Assembly: GCA_035448545.1 (NCBI GenBank)
Contig: DAOTJE010000002.1
Location: 1-64,000 of the forward strand
DNA length: 64,000 bases
DNA from: Anaerobaca sp035448545
Lineage (GTDB): Bacteria > Planctomycetota > Phycisphaerae > Sedimentisphaerales > Anaerobacaceae
Reading direction: 5' to 3'
Made by a program: the position numbers and the translations under genes. Under the pieces are notes generated by a model, which was given only the letters and a program-made list of their open reading frames with translations, searched no databases and was not told the origin of the DNA. This document shows, in pieces, positions 50,757-60,413 of this stretch; positions within the stretch are counted from its first letter, which is position 1, and each line of letters starts with the position of its first letter.

Positions 50757-53700
50757 TCAATGTGATTCCGCGTCGATCATCTGTTGGATCTTCTCGCGCC
50801 GTGCGATGAGTGTCTGCTGCATCTGGTGGTCGGGCGCCGCCAGCTCGATCGCCCGGTCCAGATGCTGCACCGCAAGGGCGTTCTGGTGCTGTCGGATACT
50901 CAAAGCAGCGAGCAGATCATGCGTGCGGACCTGCCCGTCCCGCGGCAGCAAGGGCAGCAGGCGTTCCAGAGCCGCCATCGCGCCGGGCAGGTCGCCCTGG
51001 GCGTCCCGTGTTTCCGCCAGGTTCGTATACGCATCCAGAAGACCTGGGGCGCGCTCGATCGCGCGTTCAAACGCCGCGACCGCCCGATCGAGTGCGTTGA
51101 CACGCCGGTAACAGATACCCAGATTGTTCCAGGCCGCCCCACCGCCCGGCCGGAGCTTGACAAAACGCTCGTATTGCTCGATGGCACGCCCGTAGTCCTG
51201 CGAAAGCACATAGCGTTTCGCCAGACGCCCACGCAACTCTGCGGCGCCGGGGGTCCGCTCAACCGCCTCCTCCAGAGCACGAATCTCCCCCCGCAGCTCT
51301 TCGAGGATGCTGTCCACGTCCCGGTCCTGGGGATTTGCCCGTTTGGCGGCTGCAAATTGCCCATTCATGATGTCCGGATCGCCAATCAGCGCGCCCACAA
51401 CGCCCTGCAGGACGTGCCGGGTCGCCTGGCTGTACTGCCGCAGTATCGCCGCCGGGTCTTCCCCGCCCGGCAACGGGCCGACATTCGTCACATGATCCAA
51501 CAGCGGCGTGCAATGCTCGCTCATGGAGCGAAGGATGTCGAGCCAGGAACCCTCGACGTCGCGCTTGATCGCGGCGCCGAACTCCAGATAGGGCCTGTCG
51601 TCGGTGTGCAGAGGTCCCTGCCCGGCGAGCTTGCGCAGGTTCTCCTCGCCCACGATCAGACAGTCCAGGAAGTCGTAGACCGAGTGCACGTTGATCTGTT
51701 CCAGGTCTTTGGCAATGTCAGGACGCTCGGCAATCGCCTTGATGCGGCGGAAGTCCAACTGCATCGGCTCGACCGTCCCGAGGAGCACGGCGTGCTTGTT
51801 GACGCAGTTGTTGACCACCCACAAGGAGCTGTGAGGCATCGCGGCCTGAAAGCTCCGCATGATGATGCGGAAATCCTCCGGTCGCAGGTCCAGCGGCACC
51901 CAACAGGACAGCACGCCCTTGGGTTTGAGACGATCGCGACAGGCCTGGAAGTGATCGTACGTGTAGAGAGCCGAACTCCCGGTCGTGCCCGGATAGGTCG
52001 AGTCGTTCATGATGACGTCGAACTTCTCGTCGGTCATCTTGATGAAGTTCTTCCCGTCCATGATGATCTTGCGGAGCTTCGGATTCGCATAGGAGCGGCG
52101 GTTGATCTCGTCGAAAAAGACGCCTGCCTTGAACACGCCCGGACAGATATCGACGATCGTGTACCGCTCGACCCCAAAATCCAGACCGATTCCGCAGGTT
52201 TCCCCGCTCCCGTAGCCGATCTGCACCACGTCCTGCGGGTTTTCGTGAACCAGCAGCGGCGCATACGCCTGGAGCTTCTGCGTGGTGCGCAGCATCAGGT
52301 CCATGCCCGCGACGTCCACCCCATCGACAGCGATCAGGCGGTCTCCATCGGGCAGGTCGTGGACCGTCACCGTTCCGGTGACGCCGTCGTCGAGGAACAC
52401 GATCCGGCTGGGATGGTGATACGTGTTCACCGTTTGCAGGAACACGTCGCGCGGAATCCAGACGGCACAGGCCGCCACAAGCAGCACGGAGACCACCGCC
52501 CCTGCCATCGCGAGCCTTCTCCGCCGCTTGTCCGAGAGCGCAATCAACACAATCGCCAAGGCGAAGAAGGCCGCAACGACCACCAGGAAGCTGTTCCGCA
52601 ACCCCAGAAGCGGGATTACCAGGAACCCGGCCGCCGCGGAACCCAGGACACAGCCGATCGTATTGGACGCATACACCTGACCCACGCGACGCCCCACGGT
52701 CTCCCAGACGGGCGCACAGATCCTCACCGCGACGGGGAATACCATTCCCATCAGGACCGTGGGAACGAAGATCACAGCCAAAGTGTCGATGAAATGGACG
52801 ATGCTGTCGTGGGCGAACGATATCTTCCAGTCGACTACGCGAGCCAGGACCCAGGCATCGAGAGCCCACAGCCAGCCCAGGATCAGGATCGATCCCAGGA
52901 TCGACAGCGCCAATACGAACTCGATCACCCCAAACGCGAGAATCGGGTCCTTCAGGCGAGGCACCAGCACCACGCTCGACAGAAGGCTGCCCAGGGCAAG
53001 GCCCAGTATGAAGCACGTCAGCATGCAGGCGAAGGCGTAGGCGGACGTCCCCAGGACAAACACCAGCACCCGCGACCAGAGCACTTCCATCGCCATCGCG
53101 CAGAATCCCGCCACGAAGACGCCGACCAGGGCAATCGTCCGGACACGCTCGGAGTAGACGGTGGGCGATTCCTGCGCCCGCGCAATCTGTTCCCTCAGAG
53201 CGGCGAGGCCCTGCTGTTTGCGTTTAGAGGCGCCTGGAATCACCGGTCGCGGCTTGATCCCCCGGGACAGCAGCCCGGCCAAAACGCCGATGACTACGTT
53301 GGACGTCGCGGTAACGTAGATCGACGAATTCACGCCCAACAGCCGAATCAGATAGTAGCCCGACAGAAGACTTCCCAGGACGGCGCCGAACGTGTTGACC
53401 GCGTAGAGCAAACCGACGCCCTGTCCGGTCCGCAATCGCGACTCGCTCTTGCCCGGCGCGATCGCCCAAAGCCCGCTGAGGACCGGCAAGGTCCCTCCCA
53501 TCAAGACAGTCGGAAGCAGGAGAATCAGAATCGAGACAACGAAACGAACCAGATTCAGCGCGTGAGGGCCCGGCTGGTACGTCTGATAGAACCACAGGTA
53601 AAACCGGTCCACGGCGTTCAGAATGGCCGGAAAGGCGAAGGCATAGAAGCCAATTCCCAGTTCCAGCCAGGCGTACAATCGCAGCGGTCGCCCCATGCGG

Positions 53701-53921
53701 TCGGCGTGCCGCCCGAGCAGCCAGCTTCCGACGGCCAGACCCAGCATGAAGGCCGTCAGAATGGTGCTGGCGGCAAAGACCGTATTGCCGAAGACCGTCC
53801 CGAGGGACCGCATCCATGTCACCTCGTAGATCAGACCGGTCGCACCGGAAACCAGGAACAGAGGCAGGACCAGCCTGCGACGCATGGGTGAAACCGGTGG
53901 GCCTTGCGTTGTCGCCTTCAT
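50757..53921 (-). CDS. fused MFS-like / spermidine synthase-like / TPR protein
   Basis: 1054 residues; GGAAGG precedes the ATG at 53921. The first ~520 residues hold about 12-14 helices, beginning LPLFLVSGATGLIYEVTWMR, the standard start of fused MFS/spermidine synthase proteins. A Rossmann methyltransferase-like domain follows (VVQIGYGSGETCGIGLD near residue 575, then 'VDICPGVFKAG', 'IMNDSTYPG', 'SALYTYDHFQACRDRLKPKG'), resembling polyamine aminopropyltransferases. The C-terminal ~180 residues carry TPR motifs (QDYGRAIEQYERFVKLRPGG, AAFERAIERAPGLLDAYTNLA). The substrate is unknown, and the NDST motif keeps the catalytic-type Asp. Confidence 0.87.
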   Translation of the reverse strand: MKATTQGPPVSPMRRRLVLPLFLVSGATGLIYEVTWMRSLGTVFGNTVFAASTILTAFMLGLAVGSWLLGRHADRMGRPLRLYAWLELGIGFYAFAFPAILNAVDRFYLWFYQTYQPGPHALNLVRFVVSILILLLPTVLMGGTLPVLSGLWAIAPGKSESRLRTGQGVGLLYAVNTFGAVLGSLLSGYYLIRLLGVNSSIYVTATSNVVIGVLAGLLSRGIKPRPVIPGASKRKQQGLAALREQIARAQESPTVYSERVRTIALVGVFVAGFCAMAMEVLWSRVLVFVLGTSAYAFACMLTCFILGLALGSLLSSVVLVPRLKDPILAFGVIEFVLALSILGSILILGWLWALDAWVLARVVDWKISFAHDSIVHFIDTLAVIFVPTVLMGMVFPVAVRICAPVWETVGRRVGQVYASNTIGCVLGSAAAGFLVIPLLGLRNSFLVVVAAFFALAIVLIALSDKRRRRLAMAGAVVSVLLVAACAVWIPRDVFLQTVNTYHHPSRIVFLDDGVTGTVTVHDLPDGDRLIAVDGVDVAGMDLMLRTTQKLQAYAPLLVHENPQDVVQIGYGSGETCGIGLDFGVERYTIVDICPGVFKAGVFFDEINRRSYANPKLRKIIMDGKNFIKMTDEKFDVIMNDSTYPGTTGSSALYTYDHFQACRDRLKPKGVLSCWVPLDLRPEDFRIIMRSFQAAMPHSSLWVVNNCVNKHAVLLGTVEPMQLDFRRIKAIAERPDIAKDLEQINVHSVYDFLDCLIVGEENLRKLAGQGPLHTDDRPYLEFGAAIKRDVEGSWLDILRSMSEHCTPLLDHVTNVGPLPGGEDPAAILRQYSQATRHVLQGVVGALIGDPDIMNGQFAAAKRANPQDRDVDSILEELRGEIRALEEAVERTPGAAELRGRLAKRYVLSQDYGRAIEQYERFVKLRPGGGAAWNNLGICYRRVNALDRAVAAFERAIERAPGLLDAYTNLAETRDAQGDLPGAMAALERLLPLLPRDGQVRTHDLLAALSIRQHQNALAVQHLDRAIELAAPDHQMQQTLIARREKIQQMIDAESH

Positions 53922-53974
53922 GTCCGTGCCTTCCCAGGAGAACTCGAAATGACGACTACACAGTTTCGAAACAC

Positions 53975-54003
53975 AGTGTATCCACTTTGCAGGCTTCGAT
54001 CAA
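53975..54003 (-). promoter_or_regulatory. sigma-70-type promoter of the fused MFS gene
   Basis: Minus strand TTGATC (53998-54003), 17-nt spacer, TACACT (53975-53980), about 50 nt upstream of the ATG. Confidence 0.6.
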
Positions 54004-54079
54004 GTCCCTCTGCAAAGACACGAAGACTCTGCGGCGTGGTGAAGGCAGGTGGGCACAGGCTCCGGGACGGCGTGATCTG

Positions 54080-54595
54080 TTATTCGAGCAAGGCCCGAAG
54101 GTCCATCGCGAACGCCCGGAAATGGTCGGCCGAGAGCGTCACCGTCTGCCAGCGGACGCTGCGCTGCTTCATGTGCCGACGGTAGTCTTCCAGACGGATG
54201 CAGAAGAAGACGTATCGATCTTGACCGAGGCAGAGCACATCTCGGCCGTCGAAATCCACGTCGATGTTCGCGACCCGGTAGGCGAAGACGAAAGCCGCCT
54301 CATGACCGAGGCCGAGGGCCTTGGGCCAGGCGGCAAGCCCCCGCACATCGTCGCGTGTCACCCAACAGTCCAGGCCTTTGAGTCCGGCCAGGCTGGTTCC
54401 GGCGAACGTGCGCCCTTTGACCTCGACCACGATGCGTCGGCCGAGAGGAGCGTAAAGAAGGAAATCGAAGTTCTTGACCGTCTGCCGGGTTGTGCCGATT
54501 CGATGGTGCTCGTCGGCGCGGACGTACGCCACGCCATGGTCGATCAGCCAGCTTTCGAACGCTCGCTCGTAATGGTTGGCCGCCGAGTCTGTCAT
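54080..54595 (-). CDS. HYExAFE-family protein, probable PD-(D/E)XK-like nuclease
   Basis: 171 residues. The N-terminus NHYERAFESWLIDHGVAYVR contains the HYExAFE signature. Then FDFLLYAPLGRRIVVEVKGRTF has the D-x(n)-E-x-K arrangement of PD-(D/E)XK nucleases. The rest contains GLDCWVTRDDVRGLAAW and FVFAYRV. I recall the family as restricted to planctomycetes; that is memory, not a search. The start at 54595 has no clear Shine-Dalgarno. Biological role is unknown; DNA cleavage or resolution is inferred from the motif. Confidence 0.85.
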   Translation of the reverse strand: MTDSAANHYERAFESWLIDHGVAYVRADEHHRIGTTRQTVKNFDFLLYAPLGRRIVVEVKGRTFAGTSLAGLKGLDCWVTRDDVRGLAAWPKALGLGHEAAFVFAYRVANIDVDFDGRDVLCLGQDRYVFFCIRLEDYRRHMKQRSVRWQTVTLSADHFRAFAMDLRALLE

Positions 54596-54736
54596 GTGAC
54601 TGCCGTGTTCTGCTCGCAGGCCAGGCCGCCGATGTTGTCATCCCCGCTGCCCTGACGCGCCTTCTGCGTATCAAGCCGAAGCGGCAGGACGCGTTCCGAT
54701 CGCGCCGATGCCCGCGCGAACGCACGGTGTTCCACC

Positions 54737-56020
54737 TTATACCGACAGCAACTGATCCAGGTGCACCCGCCTCTGCTGTCCGCTGGCCATGTCCTTGACG
54801 ACAAGCTCCTGGCTTTCGAGATACTCCTGACCGATGATAACACACCGGGCGGCGTTCTGGGAGGAGGCCTCCTTCAACTGCTTGGAAAGCCCGCCCAGCT
54901 TGTAGCTGAAGTTGGTGGAATGGCCGGCGGCGCGCAGCCTGGCGGCCACTGAGTACATCGCCTTGGCGCAGGCGGCGTCCGCGCAGGCTACGAAATATTC
55001 GAGCCGTCGCGGCGGGACCTGACTGTCCAGAAGCCCTTTCTGGTGGAGAAGGATCTCCAGCACGCAGTCGCCCATGCCCATCCCGGTGGCGGGAATCGCC
55101 GGACCGCCGAAATCGCGAAGGAGGTTGTCGTAGCGCCCCCCGCCGCAGATGGCACGCAACTCGCCGACGATGTCGTGGATCTCGAACACCACGCCGGTGT
55201 AGTAGGCCAGGCCTCGCACGATCGAAGGATCGAACACACAGTAGTCCGCCACGCCCATCAGCTCCAGCGTCGCGAACACGTTCTGCATCTGCTCGACGGC
55301 GGCGCGGATCTCGTCATTCAGGGGAACGACGCGCTCAATCTCGCCGACGGAGTTCAACGCGAGGAAATCCGAGATGCGCCGGGCCTGCTCCTTGTCGGGA
55401 ACCTGCTCGGCCAGCATCGCTTCAAACGTGTCGGGCGGAAGCTTGGCCTTCTTGTCCAGCAGGGCATACATGGCGTCAAGCTTGCCCTCGTCAACGCCGA
55501 TGCCCCGCAGGACCGCGGCGAGCAGCTTACGGCTGGAAATCTTGGCCCGCACGTCCTTGCTGGTCAAACCGACCATACGAAGATAATCCAGCGCCGCGAA
55601 GATCACCTCGGCGTCCGCCTCCGGACGGTCGATGCCGATGATATCGATGTTCCACTGGAAAAACTCCCGCAGCCGCCCCTTCTGAGGCCGTTCGGCCCGA
55701 CACAAGCGCGGCACGGAGAACCACTTGATCGGTCGAGGCAGCGAGTTGATCTGCTGATTGACCATGCGCGCCAGGGTGGGCGTGATCTCCGGCCGGATCG
55801 CCAGCTCCCGACCGCCACGGTCCTGGAACGAGAAGAGCTGCTCGACGATCTCCTGGCCGCTCTTGATCTGATACATCATCAAGTGTTCGAAGATCGGGCC
55901 GTCGTATTCCTCGAAGCCGTTCCGAATCGAAACGCGTTTCCATCCGTCGATAATCCAGTTTCGCCGGGCCATCTCCAGCGGATAGAAATCCCGCGTCCCT
56001 TTTACCGGTGGTATCTTCAT
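54737..56020 (-). CDS. hisS: histidyl-tRNA synthetase
   Basis: 427 residues. Class II motifs are visible: PPVKGTRDFYPLEMARRNWI, motif 1-2 region ELAIRPEITPTLARM, FSVPRLCRAERPQKGRLREF, the histidine-binding GLAYYTGVVFEI, and RYDNLLRDFGG. The C-terminal part EYFVACADAACAKAM ends in the anticodon domain (NFSYKLGGLSKQLKEASSQN). It charges tRNA-His. The ATG overlaps the stop of the upstream YkgJ-like gene (ATGA). Confidence 0.97.
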   Translation of the reverse strand: MKIPPVKGTRDFYPLEMARRNWIIDGWKRVSIRNGFEEYDGPIFEHLMMYQIKSGQEIVEQLFSFQDRGGRELAIRPEITPTLARMVNQQINSLPRPIKWFSVPRLCRAERPQKGRLREFFQWNIDIIGIDRPEADAEVIFAALDYLRMVGLTSKDVRAKISSRKLLAAVLRGIGVDEGKLDAMYALLDKKAKLPPDTFEAMLAEQVPDKEQARRISDFLALNSVGEIERVVPLNDEIRAAVEQMQNVFATLELMGVADYCVFDPSIVRGLAYYTGVVFEIHDIVGELRAICGGGRYDNLLRDFGGPAIPATGMGMGDCVLEILLHQKGLLDSQVPPRRLEYFVACADAACAKAMYSVAARLRAAGHSTNFSYKLGGLSKQLKEASSQNAARCVIIGQEYLESQELVVKDMASGQQRRVHLDQLLSV

Positions 56021-56424
56021 GCCTTTCTGGCTTTCCCCTTGCGCCGTGCCGCACGCTGCTTCTCGGTCACATTGTTGTCGAACTTGATCCGAATGTACTC
56101 TTCCATCTCCTTGTCGTTGGTGAAATGGAGCTCGTAGTCATATTCCCCCTCGACGAAATCGCAATCGGAATGCCTGTACTTGCGGCAGATATTCGGCCGC
56201 CTGTGGTAGATCCGGCACCGGTAATCGGTCTCGGAAAGATGCCGGCACTTGTTCTTGATGTTGACGTACCAATCACCGTCTTCGACGAAGACCGTGACGT
56301 CCTTGTGGCACAAAAACCACCGGACGTCGTCGAAATCGTCCTTTGTTTGCGGCGTCTCGATGGGCAGCGCAAAATACCGGCAGCACAATCCCGTGCATCT
56401 GTCACACTGGCTCTTTTTGGCCAT
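56017..56424 (-). CDS. YkgJ-family cysteine-cluster protein
   Basis: 135 residues from the ATG at 56424; ATGs at 56448 and 56454 are in frame. The N-terminus CDRCTGLCC is the CxxCxxxCC signature of the zinc- or iron-chelating YkgJ/UPF0153 family. Further Cys at CRHLSETDYRCRIYHRRPNIC and CDF complete the cluster. The basic C-terminus ends KQRAARRKGKARKA. Function unknown; it is coupled to hisS by ATGA overlap. Confidence 0.88.
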   Translation of the reverse strand: MAKKSQCDRCTGLCCRYFALPIETPQTKDDFDDVRWFLCHKDVTVFVEDGDWYVNIKNKCRHLSETDYRCRIYHRRPNICRKYRHSDCDFVEGEYDYELHFTNDKEMEEYIRIKFDNNVTEKQRAARRKGKARKA

Positions 56425-56932
56425 CCAGCATCCTTCATTGGGCTTCATATCCAACAGACTTGTGGTTCACGCCCCCCTATATAAGACGTGGGAACCCACC
56501 CGTCAAGAAGTGTGGGCCAAACGGGCGTCAGAGGCCCCGCCCTTACCCGGCTCTCTGCCCGGAGCGACCCGGTCCATCAGCGGGCGATCCCTCCCGGCGG
56601 CTCGTGTCGCACGATCACGTTCGGGCGGGTCCCTTGCCTCCGTCTATCGATCTGACAAGAACCTCGATTCCGCCCTCGAAGGAATCTGCCTCATCCGATT
56701 GCGATTGGCACCGAAACGAAGGTCCACAGGGCCCCGTATGGTCTCGCCTCCTGTCCCTCATCAAATGCGGGGGGGCTTCTCCTTCGTGTTCATGGACGCG
56801 ACGGGTCATCCCATCGCCGGAATGCGTCCGGCCTGCGGACTCCTGGCTCTTGAATTCTCCGTGCGCACCTGAGACACTGTCATCCCAGCCATGGTGTTCA
56901 CCAATTGAGCAGGCTCAGACAGGAAACTTCGC
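56425..56932. other. 508-nt divergent gap between ykgJ-like and heme-propeller genes
   Basis: No convincing gene. It contains the ykgJ promoter at 56478-56506. The rest is GC-rich with short open frames lacking ribosome sites; no promoter for the plus-strand gene is obvious. Confidence 0.35.
56478..56506 (-). promoter_or_regulatory. sigma-70-type promoter of ykgJ-like/hisS
   Basis: Minus strand TTGACG (56501-56506), 17-nt spacer, TATATA (56478-56483). Predicted start near 56471. Confidence 0.75.
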
Positions 56933-58474
56933 GTGGCAAGGGATATGGGAAAACAATGGGCGGCGATCACGGCCTTCTGCAGCCTCCTCCTCGTTGTAGC
57001 ATCCTGCCGGCCCGGGACCCCGCAGAGCAGCCGCGAGGTCGCCGCCGAGCCCAACCTGAGCCCCGATTACGCGGGCACGGTGATCCCTGCCAACATTGCC
57101 CCTCTGAACGTGCAGGTTCTCGAAGAGGGCCGGGCGTATCTTCTGCAAGTCCATTCGGAGAGGGGACAGCCCGTCACCGTCTTCAGCAGGACCGGACGGA
57201 TGCGCATCCCTGTCCGCCCCTGGCGCGCCCTGCTCGGTGCCAACCGGGGCAACGACCTGCATTTCGACGTCTACGTCCAGGACGCGGATGGCCAATGGAG
57301 ACACTTCCAGCCGGTCATCAACTCTATCGCCAATGAAGACATCGACGGGACTTTGGTGTTTCGGTTCATGAAACCCATCTACAGTTGGTGGACAGACATC
57401 GGCATTTACCAGCGAGATCTCGGTAGTTTCCGAACATCCGTGGTCCTGCACGGCCGATCGTTCGGCCACGGGTGCCTGAACTGCCACAGTTTCGTGGGCA
57501 ACGACGCCGACGCCATGTCCATCAGCCTGCGTAGCGCAACCTACGGCAGCCACACGCTGCTGGCCCGAGACGGCCAGGTCGACAAGATCGGCGCCAAGTG
57601 GGGCTACACCGCCTGGCACCCGAGCGGCCGGCTGGCGGTGTATTCCATGAACAAGGTGATCCAGTTCTTCCGGGCAGGAGCTCTGGAGGTCCGCGACGTG
57701 GCCGACCTGGATTCGGCCCTGGTGTGCTATCAGGTCGAGAGTCGCAAGACCTTCTCTCCACCGGAACTGGCCGACAAAGACCGGCTCGAAACCTATCCCG
57801 CGTGGTCCCCAGACGGCAAATTCCTCTACTACTGCAGCGCTCCGATCCTGTGGGAAGATCGCGACAGGGTGCCACCGGCCCACTACGAGGACCTCAAATA
57901 CGACCTTTGGCGTATCCCGTACGACGTCGAGACAGGCCGCTGGGGCACGGCCGAAGTCTTCCTGTCGGCTCGGGAAACAGGCCGGAGCATCCTTCTGCCG
58001 AGAGTCTCGCCGGACGGACGGTTTCTGCTCTTCTGCATGTGTCGCTATGGTTGTTTTCCCGTTTACCAGCCCAGCAGCGACCTCTACATTATGGACCTGG
58101 CCACCAGGCAGTACCGCAAGCTGGCGATCAACAGCGAATATTCGGAATCATGGCACAGTTGGTCGAGCAACAGCCGCTGGATCGCGTTCAGCAGCAAGCG
58201 GCCGGGCGGCCTGTTCACCCGCACGTATCTGAGCTACGTGGACGAAACCGGCGCCGCGCACAAGCCTTTCGTCGTGCCGCAACGAGACCCGGCCTACTAC
58301 GATTCGCTGCTGGAAACGTATAGTGTCCCGGAACTGGTCAACGGGCCGGTTGACGCCAGCAGATGGCGGCTCGCGCAGGCGGCCCGGGCCGAGCCATCCA
58401 TCGCCACGGAAATGCCCATCACGGGAGCAACGCCGAAGACCGTGCCGTCCGATCCCTGGCAGGAACGGGAGTAG
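56933..58474 (+). CDS. lipoprotein beta-propeller (TolB/PD40-like) with a c-type heme motif
   Basis: 513 residues from a GTG at 56933 (AGGAAA upstream); an ATG at 56945 is in frame. The lipoprotein signal ends in VASC. At about residue 182 HGCLNCHSF is a CxxCH heme-attachment site. Propeller repeats follow: YTAWHPSGRLAVYSMN, YPAWSPDGKFLYYCSAP, LPRVSPDGRFLLFCMC, ESWHSWSSNSRWIAFSSKRP, the PD40/TolB signature. Similar propellers with CxxCH accompany DUF6057 genes in Bacteroidetes, as I recall. It is 40 nt upstream of a DUF6057 gene here, so they probably act together at the envelope. Electron transfer is only inferred. Confidence 0.82.
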   Translation: MARDMGKQWAAITAFCSLLLVVASCRPGTPQSSREVAAEPNLSPDYAGTVIPANIAPLNVQVLEEGRAYLLQVHSERGQPVTVFSRTGRMRIPVRPWRALLGANRGNDLHFDVYVQDADGQWRHFQPVINSIANEDIDGTLVFRFMKPIYSWWTDIGIYQRDLGSFRTSVVLHGRSFGHGCLNCHSFVGNDADAMSISLRSATYGSHTLLARDGQVDKIGAKWGYTAWHPSGRLAVYSMNKVIQFFRAGALEVRDVADLDSALVCYQVESRKTFSPPELADKDRLETYPAWSPDGKFLYYCSAPILWEDRDRVPPAHYEDLKYDLWRIPYDVETGRWGTAEVFLSARETGRSILLPRVSPDGRFLLFCMCRYGCFPVYQPSSDLYIMDLATRQYRKLAINSEYSESWHSWSSNSRWIAFSSKRPGGLFTRTYLSYVDETGAAHKPFVVPQRDPAYYDSLLETYSVPELVNGPVDASRWRLAQAARAEPSIATEMPITGATPKTVPSDPWQERE

Positions 58475-58514
58475 TCGCCGGGACGAGGACAACACAAACA
58501 AGGAACGCAAGAGC

Positions 58515-60413
58515 ATGATGCTTAGAGCCAGACCGCTTCCGCACAACCTGCTGTTCTTTGTGCTGTGCTTTGTCTATCTGTGGCTCATCGTCGAACCCAA
58601 TCTGATCTACCATTGCTTCGGGACGATCCTCCCGGAGGCCCCCTTGTTCGCCAAGGGGCAGGCGTTTCTGCTGGACCGTCTGGGCATGCCCGGCGGGGGC
58701 ATCCTCTATGCGGCCGGGCTGCTCTCGCAGGGATACTATTACTCATGGCTGGGTGCGGCAGTCATCGCTCTGGCAGCGATGACGCTGGGCGAATTGTCCC
58801 GACGGCACCTTGTTGTGGTCGGGATGACCCCATCTGCGTGGCTGACAAGTCTGCCGGCGGTGGCATTCTTCCTGATCTACAGCCGCTACAAGCATCCGCT
58901 GCCAATCTGCCTGACCATCGCGTTAGGGCTGGCTCTGTCGCTCGCGTTCGAAAGATTTTTCCTCCGGCGCTCCTTCGTTCGCGTCATCGGGTACTGTGCA
59001 ATCGCCGCATTCGCCTTCTGGATGGGCGGTTCCGGAACGTTGATGGTGTTCGCCATCCTGACGACGATCTATGCGCTGTTGCTGCGTAAGGACTGGACAC
59101 TGGCGGCCCTCGCCCTGCCGGCAAGCGCCGCGCTCGTCTGGGTGATGGCACAATACGTCTTCCTGATCGCTCCGCGCCGGGGGTTCGCCGTCCTCGCGCC
59201 GTTGGGCTCATCCCTGACCGTCGGGCTGGATCGCTTCGAGATGGTCCTGGTCTTCCTGCTGTACGGGTTCGTGCCCGTGGCCGTGTTGCTCGCGCTCATC
59301 CAAAGCAGAGCGCTCGCCCGCCTGAAGCACAAGGTACAGAACCACCCGAAGCCCGCAGGACCGGCGAAGAAGAAGCGAGGTGCCAAAGAACAACAACGGT
59401 CCTGGCCGGCCCACGTGAAAAGGCCGGCATTGGCGGCCCTGCCGATCGCGCTGATGGCCGTTGGGCTGTATGTCGGCCGCGACCCGCTGCGCAAGCCCTA
59501 TGTCCAGTCGAACTGCTACGCCTGTCAGAAGCGGTGGGATGAGATTCTCGAACTCGCTCATCGGTTGCCCAAGGGCAAGACCAACGTCTTCGTCAATCAT
59601 GACATCCTGCGAGCTCTGTACCACAAGGGTCGGCTGCCCTACGACATGTTCCGGTTCCCCTTGAATCCTCACGCCCTTCTGCTGACCCACGAGAAGAAGG
59701 AGTCCGACCTGTCGTTGGCGAAACTGAGCGACCTGTTCCTGGAACTGGGCCATGTCAACATGGCGCAGAAGCTCGCATCCGAGCTGCTGGCGACCCGAGA
59801 CCACCTCGGCATCGCACTGGAGCGACTGGCGTGGATCGCCATCCTCAAGAACCTCCCGGACACCGCTCGGGTCTACGCAAGTGCACTCCGGCAGGATGTG
59901 ATCCGTCGCGGCAGCGCCGATGCCCTGCTCCGGAGCCTGGAGCGCGGCTTCCCGGCGGACCAGACGGCCTTCATCGACCGGATTCGATCCTGTATGCCGA
60001 ACGACCCGCTGGCGGTGTCCGGTCCGGAGCCGGTGGACGAGACACTGGCCGCCCTGCTGGAGCGCAACCCGCGCAACAGAATGGCATTCGAATACCTCAT
60101 GGCGTGCTATCTTCTGACCGGTAAGCTCGACAAGATCCTGGAGAATGTCGGCCGGCTTGAAGACCTCGGTTATCGGCAGATCCCCCCGCTCTATGAAGAG
60201 GCGATCCTGATCTATTACACCGCCCAAAGGCAGAAGCCCGACCTCGGCCGAATCAAGATAAGTCCTGAAACCATTCAGAGATATCAACGGTTCGTACAAA
60301 TTCGAGGCGGTATGCAGCCCCAGAACCAGGAGGCGACGCTCAACCTTCTGATCCGTGAGTTTGGCGCCAGCTACTTCTTCTACTTCGCTTTCGGACAGGT
60401 GGGCCAGGTCTGA
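58515..60413 (+). CDS. DUF6057-family polytopic membrane protein
   Basis: 632 residues from the first of two ATGs at 58515 (AAGGAA upstream). It begins LLFFVLCFVYLWLIVEPNLI; about 9-10 helices lie in the first 380 residues, with a basic linker (PAKKKRGAKEQQRS) near residue 290. After the last helix comes SNCYACQKRWDEILELAHRL and a helical, TPR-like C-terminal domain (LFLELGHVNMAQKLASELLA; FEYLMACYLLTGKLDKILEN). This pattern fits DUF6057. The family has no known activity; its pairing with the heme propeller is conserved elsewhere as far as I recall. Confidence 0.78.
   Translation: MMLRARPLPHNLLFFVLCFVYLWLIVEPNLIYHCFGTILPEAPLFAKGQAFLLDRLGMPGGGILYAAGLLSQGYYYSWLGAAVIALAAMTLGELSRRHLVVVGMTPSAWLTSLPAVAFFLIYSRYKHPLPICLTIALGLALSLAFERFFLRRSFVRVIGYCAIAAFAFWMGGSGTLMVFAILTTIYALLLRKDWTLAALALPASAALVWVMAQYVFLIAPRRGFAVLAPLGSSLTVGLDRFEMVLVFLLYGFVPVAVLLALIQSRALARLKHKVQNHPKPAGPAKKKRGAKEQQRSWPAHVKRPALAALPIALMAVGLYVGRDPLRKPYVQSNCYACQKRWDEILELAHRLPKGKTNVFVNHDILRALYHKGRLPYDMFRFPLNPHALLLTHEKKESDLSLAKLSDLFLELGHVNMAQKLASELLATRDHLGIALERLAWIAILKNLPDTARVYASALRQDVIRRGSADALLRSLERGFPADQTAFIDRIRSCMPNDPLAVSGPEPVDETLAALLERNPRNRMAFEYLMACYLLTGKLDKILENVGRLEDLGYRQIPPLYEEAILIYYTAQRQKPDLGRIKISPETIQRYQRFVQIRGGMQPQNQEATLNLLIREFGASYFFYFAFGQVGQV

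Noticed and set aside
50784..53891. 1035-codon plus-strand open frame
   Set aside because: Antisense to the fused MFS/spermidine synthase gene; high His/Arg/Gln content typical of shadow frames.
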